Assembly (NCBI GenBank): GCA_013397075.1
Contig: VWZS01002869.1
Span: 1,281,267-1,345,266 of the forward strand
Source of the DNA: Rhabdornis inornatus
Lineage: Eukaryota; Chordata; Aves; Passeriformes; Rhabdornithidae
DNA: 64,000 nt
Direction: 5' to 3'
The notes under the pieces are model-generated. The model searched no databases. It saw only the letters and a list, made by a program, of their open reading frames with translations, and was not told the origin of the DNA. A program made the position numbers and the translations under genes. This document shows, piece by piece, positions 63,435 to 64,000 of the stretch (positions within the stretch are counted from its first letter, which is position 1; every line of letters begins with the position of its first letter).

Positions 63435-64000
63435 GTAAGACAGTTAACTGCTTCACTTTTTTTTTTATTTCCTGAAGAATATGTTATTGGCTCTTCTTAA
63501 TTTTGATCCAAAAGTGGGTAGGAGTGTAAGTCATATGTTAGGTTTATCCAAGTTAACCTCATTATCCTAGCTACTGTAACTCACAACTCATAAAACTGTA
63601 GATGTAATGACCTGGAAAGAATTCTTGCTTTCTCTGGCCTTGTGCTTTCCATCCGGCAAGGTGCGAACCCACTGCAGGTGAGGTGCAGCAGGAAACCTGA
63701 GCAAATAAGCTCTGCCAGTACTGGGAGCCTGTGAAGTCACACCCATGAGGTTCTGGACAATCAGCTGGGTTCAGTCAGGTGTATTAATGCAGTCTCAGTG
63801 GGCCGAGGGAGGCAGTGACAACAGTTGGTATGGGATGTGTGAGGGGGAAGTGGTGGAGGTTCTGGTGCAGGAAACATGGAGGTAAGGAGACAGCAGCTAC
63901 CCTGGGGCAAAGGTAGTGATGGGAGAAGTAGGACTAGACTGGTGAGGTAATGAACATGACCAGCTTTCCAAAGCAAGGTTCAAACAGAGAAGATGAAGCA
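63435..64000 (+). other. ABCC4: ABCC4 intron 29 (5' part)
   Basis: Intron sequence running off the window end, with donor GTAAGACA. The part from about 63640 onward is GC-richer. No exon, repeat or other gene is recognised. Confidence 0.88.

Larger units (their letters stand above)
1..64000 (+). other. ABCC4: ABCC4 (MRP4) gene, partial: ten internal coding exons and their introns
   Basis: ABCC4 is a plasma-membrane ATP-driven exporter of organic anions such as cyclic nucleotides, prostaglandins, conjugated steroids and drugs. The ten exons join in frame into about 427 residues that read through TM9-TM12 and NBD2 of ABCC4 in the correct order. Recognition rests on near-identity to the human protein as I remember it, for example at GRILNRFSKDIGHLDD, SPVFSHLSSSLQGLWTIRA, FQW.VRQSAEVEN and ESGSNFSVGQRQLVCLARA; other ABCC members differ more in these stretches. 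Intron phases in order are 1, 0, 1, 1, 1, 0, 0, 0, 0, 2, 0. The gene extends beyond both window ends: TMD1, NBD1 and the start of TMD2 are upstream, and the C-terminal tail of about 80 residues is downstream. No frameshift or premature stop was seen in any exon, so the locus looks functional. Confidence 0.96.

Noticed and set aside
63435..64000. Search for the next ABCC4 exon (segment resembling LDSGRLKEYDEP)
   Set aside because: Not present in the remaining bases; the intron continues past the window.
1..64000. Undescribed multi-gene system, CRISPR array, tRNA or rRNA genes, or prokaryotic features
   Set aside because: The window is explained by one interrupted vertebrate gene with ordinary introns and CR1 remnants. 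No regularly spaced repeats, cloverleaf-like sequences or operon structure were seen.

Overview
This window is animal nuclear DNA, most likely from a bird. It is AT-rich and mostly intronic, with short exons flanked by canonical GT-AG splice sites. The interspersed repeats I recognise are sparse CR1-type non-LTR retrotransposon remnants, with 3' ends close to the usual avian pattern. I saw no Alu, B1 or other mammalian SINEs. A turtle or crocodilian cannot be excluded from sequence reading alone.

The only gene I can support is the 3' half of ABCC4 (multidrug resistance-associated protein 4, MRP4) on the + strand. Ten consecutive coding exons lie at 22151-22230, 39823-39973, 40614-40733, 44093-44203, 45682-45782, 47906-48097, 52294-52449, 56390-56479, 56941-57113 and 63329-63434. 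Every junction joins in frame. Together they encode about 427 residues, matching roughly residues 819-1245 of the 1325-residue human protein (numbering recalled, not aligned). They probably correspond to human exons 20-29 of 31. The five 5' exons carry the end of transmembrane domain 2 (TM9-TM12 and its cytoplasmic coupling helices). The five 3' exons carry nucleotide-binding domain 2 with A-loop, Walker A, Q-loop, ABC signature, Walker B, D-loop and H-loop. The upstream exons (TMD1, NBD1, start of TMD2) and the last two exons (C-terminal tail) lie outside the window.

Layout: 1-22150 is the 3' part of one large intron with a CR1 copy and low-complexity tracts. 22231-39822 is a 17.6-kb intron with up to three CR1 fragments. 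39823-48097 is the exon-dense transmembrane part, with two longer CR1 copies in its introns. 48098-63434 holds the NBD2 exons. 63435-64000 is the start of the next intron.

I found no credible second gene, tRNA, rRNA, CRISPR array or new multi-gene system. The observations most worth a second look are a long, nearly perfect hairpin in the intron after exon 25 (48621-48705), a 16-bp perfect palindrome overlapping the pyrimidine-poor 3' splice site of the signature/Walker B exon (56924-56939), and a 38-bp tandem duplication in a GC-richer island (20068-20154).
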